A DNA stretch of 64,000 nt from NCBI RefSeq assembly GCF_009363555.1, contig NZ_CP045373.1:1-64000 (forward strand), read 5' to 3'. Origin of the DNA: Sulfitobacter sp. THAF37. GTDB lineage: Bacteria; Pseudomonadota; Alphaproteobacteria; Rhodobacterales; Rhodobacteraceae. The position numbers and the translations under genes are program-made. The notes under the pieces were generated by a model. That model saw only the letters and a list, made by a program, of their open reading frames with translations. It had not been told where the DNA came from and ran no database searches. Numbering within the stretch: the first letter of the stretch is position 1; each line of letters starts with the position of its first letter. Of the stretch, positions 1-7,702 are shown one piece after another.

Positions 1-166
1 TGGCGACTACAACGTGTGCATGGTCGAGCTTCAAGAGGGCGTTCGAATGATGAGCCGGGTCGAAGACATTGCACCGGGTGAGGTCGCCATCGACATGGCT
101 GTAACCGCTTTCGTGGGCGAGGCCGAGGGTGTTCCGGCCGTGCTCTTCAAGCCGTCGGAGGTATAA
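1..166 (+). CDS. DUF35 (OB-fold) protein, C-terminal part
   Basis: The reading frame is open at the window edge and stops at TAA 164-166, so about 54 C-terminal residues are visible. The segment VELQEGVRMMSRV followed by a short acidic strand and a final VLFKPSEV reads as the OB-fold half of a DUF35/ChsH2-type acyl-CoA-associated protein; the N-terminal zinc ribbon would lie outside the window. DUF35 proteins are known to pair with thiolase-fold enzymes (for example ChsH2 with Ltp2 in steroid side-chain degradation), and the next gene, 3 bp downstream, is such a protein. Family assignment is fairly secure; the partner role is inferred from adjacency. Confidence 0.75.
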   Translation, partial: GDYNVCMVELQEGVRMMSRVEDIAPGEVAIDMAVTAFVGEAEGVPAVLFKPSEV

Positions 167-169
167 GTC

Positions 170-1321
170 ATGACCACAGAACTTCGGGGGAAATCCGCCA
201 TCGTGGGAACCGGTCATGCCGGTTTCGGAGAAGCCCATGGCCTGACGGCCTATGATGTCATGGCGCAATCTGCGCTTGCGGCGCTTGGCGATGCCGGGCT
301 GAAACTGTCCGACGTCGACGGGCTGTTCTGCACCATGATGGAAGACAGCATGCCGGCGCTTATGGCGGCGGAGTATCTGGGCATCCAGCCCCGTTTCATT
401 GATGGCACGATGTCGGGCGGTTCGTCCTTCGTAAACTACCTGACGTCCGCGACCATGGCGCTTGATGCCGGTCTGTGTGATGTCGCTCTTATCGTCTATG
501 GCTCCAACCAGCGCACCGCATCGGGCAGACTCGTGACCGCTTCACGTCCGCCGGCCTACGAGGCGCCATATAATCCGCGCTATCCGATCTCGGCCTATGC
601 GATGGCCGCAGCCCGGCACATGCATGAATATGGCACCACCCGAGAGCAGCTGGCCGACGTGGCCGTTGCTGCGCGGGCATGGGCACAACACAACCCCGAA
701 GCGTTCGAGCGCGGCCCGCTGACCCGAGAAGACGTGTTGGGCGCGCGCATGGTGGGCGATCCATTGACCGTGCGCGACTGTTGTCTTGTCACCGACGGCG
801 GTGGCGCGATCGTGATGGTCCGCGCGGACCGCGCACGGGATTTCCCCAAGGTGCCTGTCTATGTGCTGGGCAGTGCGACGGCAAGCTCGCACCGGCAGAT
901 TTCCCAGATGAAGGATTTCACCGTGACCGCGGCCCGCGACTCGGGCGCGCGCGCCTTTGCGGCGGCCGGAGTGACCCCTGCGGATATCCAGGCGGTCGAG
1001 CTCTATGATGCCTTCACCATCAACACGATTTTGTTTCTCGAAGATCTTGGGTTCTGCGCCAAGGGCGAGGGAGGGGCCTTTGTCGAGGGCGGACGCATCG
1101 CGCCTGGCGGCGTCTTGCCGGTGAACACGAATGGCGGCGGCCTGTCCTGCGTGCACCCCGGGATGTACGGCATCTTCACAGTGATCGAGGCTGCTCGTCA
1201 GATCCGTGGCGACGCGCCGGGCATTCAGTCGAAGGATATCGACCTGGCGCTGGCGCATGGCAACGGCGGTGTGCTGTCCAGCCAGGTCACGGCGATACTT
1301 GGATCGCAAAACACGCTCTGA
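170..1321 (+). CDS. Thiolase-fold protein lacking the nucleophilic Cys (Ltp2/aldolase-like candidate)
   Basis: 383 residues with the SCP-x/thiolase fold: N-terminal AIVGTGHAGFGE, a conserved GGG-HP region near residue 325 and a C-terminal HGNGG segment. True thiolases of this group carry Cys near residue 85 (as in the two other thiolases of this window), but here the segment is MSGGSSFVNY, and the C-terminal catalytic Cys is replaced by the Gly-rich HGNGGVLSS. The usual HDAF/HDCF motif is YDAF. With a DUF35 gene immediately upstream, this resembles the DUF35-partnered thiolase-like retro-aldolases (Ltp2) more than a 3-ketoacyl-CoA thiolase. The reaction is therefore uncertain: aldol cleavage of a tertiary beta-hydroxyacyl-CoA is possible. 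Confidence 0.75.
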   Translation: MTTELRGKSAIVGTGHAGFGEAHGLTAYDVMAQSALAALGDAGLKLSDVDGLFCTMMEDSMPALMAAEYLGIQPRFIDGTMSGGSSFVNYLTSATMALDAGLCDVALIVYGSNQRTASGRLVTASRPPAYEAPYNPRYPISAYAMAAARHMHEYGTTREQLADVAVAARAWAQHNPEAFERGPLTREDVLGARMVGDPLTVRDCCLVTDGGGAIVMVRADRARDFPKVPVYVLGSATASSHRQISQMKDFTVTAARDSGARAFAAAGVTPADIQAVELYDAFTINTILFLEDLGFCAKGEGGAFVEGGRIAPGGVLPVNTNGGGLSCVHPGMYGIFTVIEAARQIRGDAPGIQSKDIDLALAHGNGGVLSSQVTAILGSQNTL

Positions 1322-1344
1322 CGGCAACTAAGGGAGGAAAGTAA

Positions 1345-2202
1345 ATGCCATTGGATTTCGAGGCACTGTCGAACTGGGACTTTGAGGAAATCGAACAGAC
1401 GCTGACCGAGCGGGATACCATCCTGTATGCACTCGGCCTTGGGTTCGGCGAGGATCCGACCGACAAAAAGGAGCTGGCCTATGTCTATGAGGACGGGCTC
1501 AAGGCAGTTCCCTCGATGGCGGTCATTTTGGGGTATCCCGGCTTCTGGCTGCGCGATCCCAAGACCGGCGTAAACTGGCAAAAAGTGCTGCACGGAGAAC
1601 AGTGGCTCGACATCTACAAGCCGCTGCCGACACATGGCCGGATTGTCGGCCGCAGCAAGATCGACTTCATCGCCGACAAGGGCGAGGGCAAGGGAGCCGT
1701 CATTTACCAAAGCCGTGATATTATCGACGCGGACAGCGGTGAAAAACTGGCGCGCGTGGCGATGTCGGCTTTCTGTCGCGGTGATGGGGGGTTCGGCGGT
1801 GAGAACCAGGCAGGTCCGGCACCCGCAGTGCTACCTGACCGGGCGCCTGATCACATATGTGATATCGATACCCTGCCCCGCCAAGCCCTTATTTATCGTC
1901 TCAGCGGTGATTTCAATCCGCTTCACGCTGACCCGGATGTGGCCCGTTCTGTCGGGTTCGACCGCCCGATCCTGCATGGTCTGGCGACCTATGGGCTGGC
2001 GGCCCGGGCGATTCTAAAGACGTTGCTTGACTATGATTCTGCCCGGCTTGTCGGTCTGGATGTTCGGTTCTCGGCTCCGGTCTATCCCGGCGAAACCGTG
2101 CGGTTCGAAATCTGGGAAGAGGACGGCGAGGTCCGGTTTCGAGCGTCTATTCCTGCACGCGACGTGGTTGTTCTGAACAACGGCGCAGCGCGCTTCGCCT
2201 GA
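1345..2202 (+). CDS. MaoC-type double-hotdog enoyl-CoA hydratase (MFE-2 hydratase-2 family)
   Basis: 285 residues, the length of the two-hotdog hydratase-2 proteins related to the hydratase domain of peroxisomal MFE-2. The C-terminal hotdog carries the hydratase-2 signature: SGDFNPLHADP (catalytic Asp and His) followed by GFDRPILHGL near residue 210. Hydratase-2 enzymes form (R)-3-hydroxyacyl-CoA, unlike crotonases, so a matching (R)-specific dehydrogenase would be expected; the SDR at 25878-26792 is of that type. A clear AGGGAGG-like ribosome site (AGGGAGGAAAG) precedes the ATG. It is in one transcription unit with the DUF35/thiolase-like pair upstream and the AMACR-like gene 10 bp downstream. 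Confidence 0.85.
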   Translation: MPLDFEALSNWDFEEIEQTLTERDTILYALGLGFGEDPTDKKELAYVYEDGLKAVPSMAVILGYPGFWLRDPKTGVNWQKVLHGEQWLDIYKPLPTHGRIVGRSKIDFIADKGEGKGAVIYQSRDIIDADSGEKLARVAMSAFCRGDGGFGGENQAGPAPAVLPDRAPDHICDIDTLPRQALIYRLSGDFNPLHADPDVARSVGFDRPILHGLATYGLAARAILKTLLDYDSARLVGLDVRFSAPVYPGETVRFEIWEEDGEVRFRASIPARDVVVLNNGAARFA

Positions 2203-2212
2203 GGCAATGAAG

Positions 2213-3349
2213 ATGGCTCAACCTCTCAAGGATATCCTGGTGCTGGATTTCAGCACCCTTCTTCCCGGTCCGATGGCGACGCTCATGCTGTCCGAGGCCG
2301 GCGCCGAAGTGATCAAGTTCGAACGGCCCGGAGTCGGCGAGGACGCGCGCCAAACCGAGCCCAGGATCGACGGAGAGAGCATCGGATTTGCCGTGTTGAA
2401 CCACGGCAAGCGATCGGTGGCCATCGACCTCAAGTCAAGGGGCGCAGTGGAACGTCTGCGCCCTTTGATCGAGAAGGCCGATGTTCTGGTAGAGCAGTTT
2501 CGTCCCGGCGTGATGGACCGGCTGGGGCTTGGTTATGAAGCGTTGCGAAAGATCAATCCCGGTCTCATCTATTGTTCGATCACCGGCTATGGCCAGACCG
2601 GACCAAAGGCCAGCGCCGCCGGCCACGATCTCAACTACGTCGGTGATGCGGGTATCCTGTCGCTCAGTCGCGGACCGGATGACCAGCCAACAGCCCCGTT
2701 CGGGCTGGTCGCCGATATCGGAGGCGGAACCTATCCTGCGGTGATGAATATCCTGCTGGCCCTGATTGCGCGGCAGGCAAGCGGGCAGGGGACGCATCTG
2801 GATATCGCAATGGCCGAGGGGGCGTTCGCCTTTGCCTATTGGGCCCATGCCGAAGGTGTGATTGCCGGGCAGAACATCGAAAGCGGTTGCAGCCGTCTGA
2901 CGGGTGGCCTGGCCCGTTATCGGCTTTATACGGCTGCGGACGGGCGTCAGATCGCCGTCGGCGCGTTGGAAGAAAAGTTCTGGCAGTCGTTCTGCGATGT
3001 CATTGGTTTGCCGGTGGCCCTTCGCGATGACTGGTCCGATCCAAATGCCTGTGCCGCAGAGGTTGCACGTCGTCTGAGGGAACACCCCTCGACCCATTGG
3101 GAGCCTTTGCTGGCTGCGGCAGATTGCTGCTGTTCGGTCGTGAAGACGCCCGCCGAGGCGGCGCGTGGCCCGCATTTCAAAGCGCGTGACGTGTTCGGGC
3201 GGACCGTAAAAATCTCCGGCCGGGACGCGCCCGCTTTGCCGCTGCCAATTGCCCCGGAGTTCCGTTCTTCCGGAAATTCGGTCGGAGTTGCAGCCACTCT
3301 GGGCGAAGACAATACGCGTTATGGCTTGGACCAACCAAAGACAGAGTAA
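2213..3349 (+). CDS. CaiB/BaiF superfamily protein, alpha-methylacyl-CoA racemase-like
   Basis: 378 residues from the second of two close in-frame ATGs; the first (2207) sits only 3 nt from the GAGG ribosome site, the second has normal spacing. The sequence has the class III CoA-transferase fold (LPGPMATLMLSEAGAEV near the start). Residues matching the catalytic set of alpha-methylacyl-CoA racemase are visible: His138 in AGHDLNYV, Asp168 in LVADIGGG, and a Glu in GALEEKFW near residue 255. AMACR epimerises the 2-methyl carbon of branched acyl-CoAs so that dehydrogenases can act. A CoA transferase role cannot be excluded, since both activities share the fold. Presence beside an MFE-2-type hydratase supports methyl-branched substrates. 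Confidence 0.8.
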   Translation: MAQPLKDILVLDFSTLLPGPMATLMLSEAGAEVIKFERPGVGEDARQTEPRIDGESIGFAVLNHGKRSVAIDLKSRGAVERLRPLIEKADVLVEQFRPGVMDRLGLGYEALRKINPGLIYCSITGYGQTGPKASAAGHDLNYVGDAGILSLSRGPDDQPTAPFGLVADIGGGTYPAVMNILLALIARQASGQGTHLDIAMAEGAFAFAYWAHAEGVIAGQNIESGCSRLTGGLARYRLYTAADGRQIAVGALEEKFWQSFCDVIGLPVALRDDWSDPNACAAEVARRLREHPSTHWEPLLAAADCCCSVVKTPAEAARGPHFKARDVFGRTVKISGRDAPALPLPIAPEFRSSGNSVGVAATLGEDNTRYGLDQPKTE

Positions 3350-3355
3350 ATCCCG

Positions 3356-3396
3356 TTGACGGGCAGGTTTTGAATCGGTAATCTAACAATTGTTAG
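3356..3396 (+). promoter_or_regulatory. Promoter with TetR-type operator upstream of the transglutaminase-like gene
   Basis: A sigma-70-like promoter is visible: TTGACG at 3356-3361, a 17-bp spacer, TAATCT at 3379-3384. The perfect palindrome CTAACAATTGTTAG at 3383-3396 overlaps the -10 box and start region, where a bound repressor would block transcription. The same inverted repeat recurs over other promoters of this window. It lies between the AMACR-like gene and the gene starting at 3413. Confidence 0.75.
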
Positions 3397-3412
3397 AAAA
3401 AAGGAGGGTCCA

Positions 3413-4132
3413 ATGGACAAGTCTGACGATGACCTGCCGACTGAAGCTGAGCGTTATGTCATGCCATCGCGCTTTGTGGAAAGCGATAGCTTGGAAGTGC
3501 AGGGTTTCGTGACATCGGCTTTGCGTGATCTTCCTGTGGGCGCAACCAATCGAGATAAGGCGATCCGCCTGTTCGAAGCGGTGCGCGACGATATTCGCTA
3601 TGATCCCTATTGTTTTGCGCTGGATGAGGACTCTTACCGTGCCAGCCGTATCGCTGGGGCGGAAGCGGCGTTTTGCGTTCCCAAGGCAATTCTTCTGGCG
3701 GCTTGTTTGCGTGCTGTGGGTATCCCTGCCGCTCTGGGGTTCGCGGATGTGCGCAACCACCTGAATACACCCAAGTTGCAGGAGTTGATGGGGACCGATC
3801 TCTTTATCTACCACGGCTATGTTCAGCTGTGGTTGGGGAATGAGGCCTACAAGGTGACACCTGCATTCAACATGGAACTGTGTGAAAGATTCGGGGTCAA
3901 ACCCCTGGTCTTCGACGGCTATCACGACGCGCTCTTTCATGAGTTCGACGAACAGAATCACCGGCACATGGAATATGTGAACGACCGTGGTCTCTATTTC
4001 GACGCGCCGATGGGTGAGTTCCTGGTGGCGTTCAAGCAAACCTATCCGAAGCTGGAAGAATTCAACCGCATCCGAATATCCAAGGATGCGAGCGGATACG
4101 ATGACGGTTTCGCAAAGGAGGGTGCCTCTTGA
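3413..4132 (+). CDS. Transglutaminase-like (papain-fold) domain protein of unknown role
   Basis: 239 residues with a transglutaminase-like core: the nucleophile region AFCVPKAILLAACLRAVGIPA (Cys88) and a His134 in YHGYVQLWL. The third triad position, usually an Asp two strands later, reads KVTPAFN, so the acid is not evident. No signal peptide is seen, so it is probably cytoplasmic. Such proteins occur sporadically in acyl-CoA degradation loci, but I know of no established reaction; amide or thioester cleavage are conceivable. It is the first gene after an operator-bearing promoter and has a strong AAGGAGG ribosome site, so it is expressed with the MaoC-dehydrogenase-crotonase-ligase unit that follows. 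Confidence 0.7.
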   Translation: MDKSDDDLPTEAERYVMPSRFVESDSLEVQGFVTSALRDLPVGATNRDKAIRLFEAVRDDIRYDPYCFALDEDSYRASRIAGAEAAFCVPKAILLAACLRAVGIPAALGFADVRNHLNTPKLQELMGTDLFIYHGYVQLWLGNEAYKVTPAFNMELCERFGVKPLVFDGYHDALFHEFDEQNHRHMEYVNDRGLYFDAPMGEFLVAFKQTYPKLEEFNRIRISKDASGYDDGFAKEGAS

Positions 4133-4578
4133 GGTATCTGGAAGACTTCTCGCCGGGCCAAGTCTATCGCTTTCGCAGCGCTCCGATGAGCGCGGATTCA
4201 ATAAAGGCCTTTGCCAAGGAATGGGATCCGCAGCGGCTGCACACCGATGAAGACTATGCAACCGCCATACATGGCAGCCTGATCGCCTCGGGCTTTCAGA
4301 CCATGCTTGAGGTGTTCAAGCCGGTCATGACCGAGATGATGGTCGATGTTGCCAATATCGGCGGCATGGGCTTTGACAATTTGCGCTGGCTGCGGCCTGT
4401 GCACCCGAACGAACCCCTTGATGTCGAACTGACGGTCAACTCGGTCACACCGTCAAAAAGCAAGCCCGACAGAGGTGTTTTGCACTATACGCTCAGCGCC
4501 AGAAACCCCGAGGGCGAGGTCGTTTTTTCGACCGACACCCCCGTGATGATCCAGCGAAAACAAAATGACACAAACTGA
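4129..4578 (+). CDS. MaoC-family single-hotdog dehydratase
   Basis: 149 residues with a single hotdog fold. The motif FAKEWDPQRLHTDEDYA (Asp and His of the MaoC active site), then GSLIASGFQT and a later LRWLRPVHPNEPL strand, are typical of MaoC-like (R)-enoyl-CoA hydratases. The start is an unusual TTG at 4129 that overlaps the upstream stop codon (TTGA) and has AAAGGAGG at ideal distance; no closer ATG exists. The 3' end overlaps the next gene by 14 bp, so translation is coupled. Single-hotdog MaoC proteins often act as dimers or as heteromers, as in ChsH1/ChsH2, hence a structural partner role is possible. Confidence 0.8.
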   Translation: MRYLEDFSPGQVYRFRSAPMSADSIKAFAKEWDPQRLHTDEDYATAIHGSLIASGFQTMLEVFKPVMTEMMVDVANIGGMGFDNLRWLRPVHPNEPLDVELTVNSVTPSKSKPDRGVLHYTLSARNPEGEVVFSTDTPVMIQRKQNDTN

Positions 4579-5689
4579 TATCCTTTCCAGCGAACAAGAA
4601 GACCTTCGCCTGTTGCGCGAGAGCGTGCGCACGTTGTTTGAACGGGCGGGCGGAAGTGACAGAGCCCGACAACTCCGTGATGCCGGGGGCGGTTTCGATC
4701 CGGAGATGGTCCGGGAACTGGCCGAGGCCGGTGTTTTCGGCGTGGCGGTGCCCGAAGATCAGGGCGGGCTTGGCATGGGCCTAGCCGCCGGGGGTGTCAT
4801 CGCCGAGGAAGTCGGCCGTGTGATTGCCCCGGAACCGGTCGTGTCGACGATCGGTCTGAGCCTCGGCCTTCTGCGCCGCCTTTGTCCGGATCATCCGAAG
4901 ATGGCACAGCTCATCGGCGGCGAAATTTCATTGGCGGTTGCCTGGCAGGAACGCGGCCCCGACGGGGCGCCTGCCGATGCGACCTGCCGATACGCGGACG
5001 GAAAGCTGACCGGTAGCAAGGCCTGGGTCGTCGGTGCGATCGGTTCGCACGGGTTCCTTGTCGTGGCCGAACAGGATGATGGTCCGGTTCTGGTTCTGGC
5101 TGAGGCAGACGCGCAGGGGCTTGTCATCGACAAGCGGACGCAGGCGGATGGCAGCTCTCTGGGCGAGCTTTCGTTTTCGGGAACTCCGGCCGCGGAATTG
5201 GCCAGCAGCGGTGCGGTTCTCACTGCACTGGCCGAGGCTGTCGCCGATGCAACGGCGCTTGCCGCGGCCGAGCTTGTCGGCCTGAGCGAGCGCGCCTTCG
5301 AGATCACGCTCGACTACATCAAGACGCGGGAGCAGTTCGACAAGCCGATCGGATCATTCCAGGTCATCCAGCACCGTGCCGTCGACCTCAACGTGATGTG
5401 CGAGGTCGCGCAGGCCGGAGTGCGGGAGGCGCTTGCGCAGATGGACAGCGAAACCGATCCGAAGGTTCGGGCCCCGATTGCCAGCCGCGCCAAAGCGCGC
5501 GCCGTCACGGCCGCCAAGAAAATCACCCGCGACGCCATCCAGCTGCACGGGGCCGTCGGGTACACGGATGAGTTCGATATCGGGCTCTACCTGAACCGGG
5601 CGCTGGTGCTGTCGGCCTGGTTGGGCGACGATGCCTATCACAGGCGGATATGGTTCGAGGCACGCGAAGCAGAGGGGGCAGCACAATGA
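4565..5689 (+). CDS. Acyl-CoA dehydrogenase, short partner-subunit type
   Basis: 374 residues with the acyl-CoA dehydrogenase fold (N-terminal helical domain, beta domain around residues 120-215, C-terminal domain with REQFDKPIGSFQVIQH and LHGAVGYTDE). The C-terminus ends with HRRIWFEAREAE and lacks the usual catalytic Glu motif (GxxEIQ). This is typical of the smaller subunit of alpha2beta2 acyl-CoA dehydrogenases known from steroid side-chain degradation (FadE26-29 pairs). The adjacent gene, overlapping by ATGA, has the Glu motif and is the obvious partner. The heteromer is inferred from gene pairing and the complementary active-site residues. Confidence 0.85.
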   Translation: MTQTDILSSEQEDLRLLRESVRTLFERAGGSDRARQLRDAGGGFDPEMVRELAEAGVFGVAVPEDQGGLGMGLAAGGVIAEEVGRVIAPEPVVSTIGLSLGLLRRLCPDHPKMAQLIGGEISLAVAWQERGPDGAPADATCRYADGKLTGSKAWVVGAIGSHGFLVVAEQDDGPVLVLAEADAQGLVIDKRTQADGSSLGELSFSGTPAAELASSGAVLTALAEAVADATALAAAELVGLSERAFEITLDYIKTREQFDKPIGSFQVIQHRAVDLNVMCEVAQAGVREALAQMDSETDPKVRAPIASRAKARAVTAAKKITRDAIQLHGAVGYTDEFDIGLYLNRALVLSAWLGDDAYHRRIWFEAREAEGAAQ

Positions 5690-6837
5690 CCGACTGGAAC
5701 GCTATGACCGATGCAGAGTTCCGCAAAGAAGTGCGCCAGTTCTTCGAGGCGGAATATCCCGAGGAGCTGCGTCACCTGCCGCACCGACCGAAGTTCGCCG
5801 AGATCGAACATTGGCACCGCAAGCTTCACGCCAAGGGCTGGGTCGCGCCAGCCTGGCCCGCTGAATTCGGCGGTATGGGGCTGAACGCCGCCAAGTTGCT
5901 GATCTTTTACGAAGAGCAGCAGCGCTGGGGCGTCAATCGCGGCCGCGACATGGGCGTGCAGATGGTCGGGCCGCTGATCATCAAATTCGGCACCCAGGAA
6001 CAAAAAGATTACTGGCTGCCGCGTATCCTGAGTTGCGAAGATATCTGGTGTCAGGGCTATTCGGAACCCGGCGCCGGGTCCGATCTGGCGAACCTGCGCA
6101 CACGCGCAGAGATTGACGGCGACGACTTTGTCATCAACGGACAGAAGATCTGGACCACGATGGCGCATGACGCCACGCATATTTTCATGCTGGTGCGCTC
6201 CGATCCCGATGCGCCGAAGAAACAGCAGGGCATCAGTTTCCTGCTCGCTCCGATGGATCAACCCGGAGTCGAGGTGCGCACCATCACGACCCTGTCGGGC
6301 GAGACCGAGTTTTGCGAGGTCTTCTTTGACAATGCACGGACGCCCCGCGAGAACCTCGTGGGCGAGCTGAACAAGGGTTGGACGATGGCCAAGGCTCTCT
6401 TGAGCTTCGAACGCATTTTCATCGGTTCGCCAAGTCTGGCCCAGAACGCTCTGGGACAGCTTGAAAGCTTTGCCCGTGGCCGTGGCGCGTTTGACGATCC
6501 GGTGTTCCGTGACCGCTTTGCCCAGGCGGCACTGGATGTGGAAGATCATGCCGCGCTTTATGCCCGTTTTGCAGATCAGCTCAAACGTGGCGAGACGCTC
6601 GGTGCGGATGTGTCCATGCTGAAGATTTGGGTGACTGAATGCTTCCAGCGCATCACCGAGCTGATGATCGAAGCAGCCGGTCCCGATGGCGGCTCCATCG
6701 GGCCGCTTCAGGTCGGCAACGTAAGTGTCGATGTTCTGGCGAGTTTCTACAAGGCCAGACCTACCACGATCTACGGTGGATCGAACGAAATCCAAAGAAA
6801 CATCCTGTCCAAGGCCGTCCTGGGACTGCCTGGCTGA
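5686..6837 (+). CDS. Acyl-CoA dehydrogenase, catalytic partner subunit
   Basis: 383 residues from the ATG that overlaps the previous stop (ATGA); a longer upstream in-frame start has no support. It shows CQGYSEPGAGSDLA (FAD/substrate loop), a WTTMAHDATH strand and the C-terminal YGGSNEIQRNI, in which Glu is the usual catalytic base. With the preceding short subunit lacking that residue, the pair looks like a heteromeric dehydrogenase of the ChsE/FadE type that handles bulky branched or ring-bearing acyl-CoAs. The next gene is a crotonase 28 bp downstream. Confidence 0.87.
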   Translation: MTDWNAMTDAEFRKEVRQFFEAEYPEELRHLPHRPKFAEIEHWHRKLHAKGWVAPAWPAEFGGMGLNAAKLLIFYEEQQRWGVNRGRDMGVQMVGPLIIKFGTQEQKDYWLPRILSCEDIWCQGYSEPGAGSDLANLRTRAEIDGDDFVINGQKIWTTMAHDATHIFMLVRSDPDAPKKQQGISFLLAPMDQPGVEVRTITTLSGETEFCEVFFDNARTPRENLVGELNKGWTMAKALLSFERIFIGSPSLAQNALGQLESFARGRGAFDDPVFRDRFAQAALDVEDHAALYARFADQLKRGETLGADVSMLKIWVTECFQRITELMIEAAGPDGGSIGPLQVGNVSVDVLASFYKARPTTIYGGSNEIQRNILSKAVLGLPG

Positions 6838-6865
6838 CTCAATACCCCACGGAGGAAATAGAACC

Positions 6866-7675
6866 ATGTCGGATCGTTATGCAAAATACGATAAACTGAA
6901 ATTTGACTACCCGGCGGATCGCGTCCTGCGCATCACGTTCGACCGGCCCGAGACATTCAACTCGGTCGATGCCGAAACCCACACTCAGATGACGGACATG
7001 TGGATCGATATCGACCGTGACCCAGACATCAATTCGGTCATCGTGACCGGTGCGGGCAAGGCATTTTCCGCCGGGGGTGATTTCAGCCTGATCGAAAACA
7101 TGATTGGCAATTCGCACGAGATCATGAAGACGTGGAAAGAAGCCAAGGATCTCGTCTATAACATCATCAACTGCAACAAGCCGATCATTTCCGCGATCAA
7201 TGGCCCTGCGGCCGGCGCAGGCCTTGTGGTTGCCATCCTGGCCGACATCTCGATCGCCGGAAAGAAGGCCAAGATTGTCGATGGTCATCCCCGCCTTGGT
7301 GTTGCCGCCGGTGACGTCGCGGCGATTATCTGGCCGCTGCTGACCTCGATGGCCAAGGCGAAATACTATCTGATGACCTGCAAGCCGGTGTCGGGCGAAG
7401 AGGCCGAGCGTATCGGTCTGGTATCAATGTGCGTCGAGGATGACGAGCTGCAGCAGATCGCGCTGGATACAGCCGTCGAACTGGCCAACGGCTCGCAAAG
7501 CGCGATTCGCTGGACCAAGTATTCGCTGAACAACTGGCTGCGCCAGGCCGGGCCGATCTTTGATGCGTCGACCGCGCTGGAGATGCTTGGCTTCATGAGC
7601 GAGGACGTCAAGGAAGGTGTGTTGTCGCACCGCGAGAAGCGCGCGCCGAACTTCCGTAAGGACTGCCCGCTTTAA
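6866..7675 (+). CDS. Enoyl-CoA hydratase/isomerase family (crotonase) protein
   Basis: 269 residues; the start is the ATG at 6866 behind GGAGGAAATAG, not the upstream in-frame ATG inside the preceding gene. Crotonase features are FSAGGDFS (first oxyanion-hole segment) and NGPAAGAGLVVA (second). The region where enoyl-CoA hydratase has its second Glu reads HPRLGVAAGD, so the catalytic acid differs and the exact activity (hydratase, isomerase or ring hydrolase) is open. It follows the dehydrogenase pair in the same operon, consistent with acting on the enoyl-CoA they form. Confidence 0.83.
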   Translation: MSDRYAKYDKLKFDYPADRVLRITFDRPETFNSVDAETHTQMTDMWIDIDRDPDINSVIVTGAGKAFSAGGDFSLIENMIGNSHEIMKTWKEAKDLVYNIINCNKPIISAINGPAAGAGLVVAILADISIAGKKAKIVDGHPRLGVAAGDVAAIIWPLLTSMAKAKYYLMTCKPVSGEEAERIGLVSMCVEDDELQQIALDTAVELANGSQSAIRWTKYSLNNWLRQAGPIFDASTALEMLGFMSEDVKEGVLSHREKRAPNFRKDCPL

Positions 7676-7702
7676 CGCCCGATTGGACGAGGAGGCATGG
7701 AA

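Noticed and set aside
3352..3363. CCCGTTGACGGG as a terminator after the AMACR-like gene
   Set aside because: The stem is only four to five bases with a minimal loop, and the TTGACG inside it is better explained as a -35 box spaced 17 bp from TAATCT.
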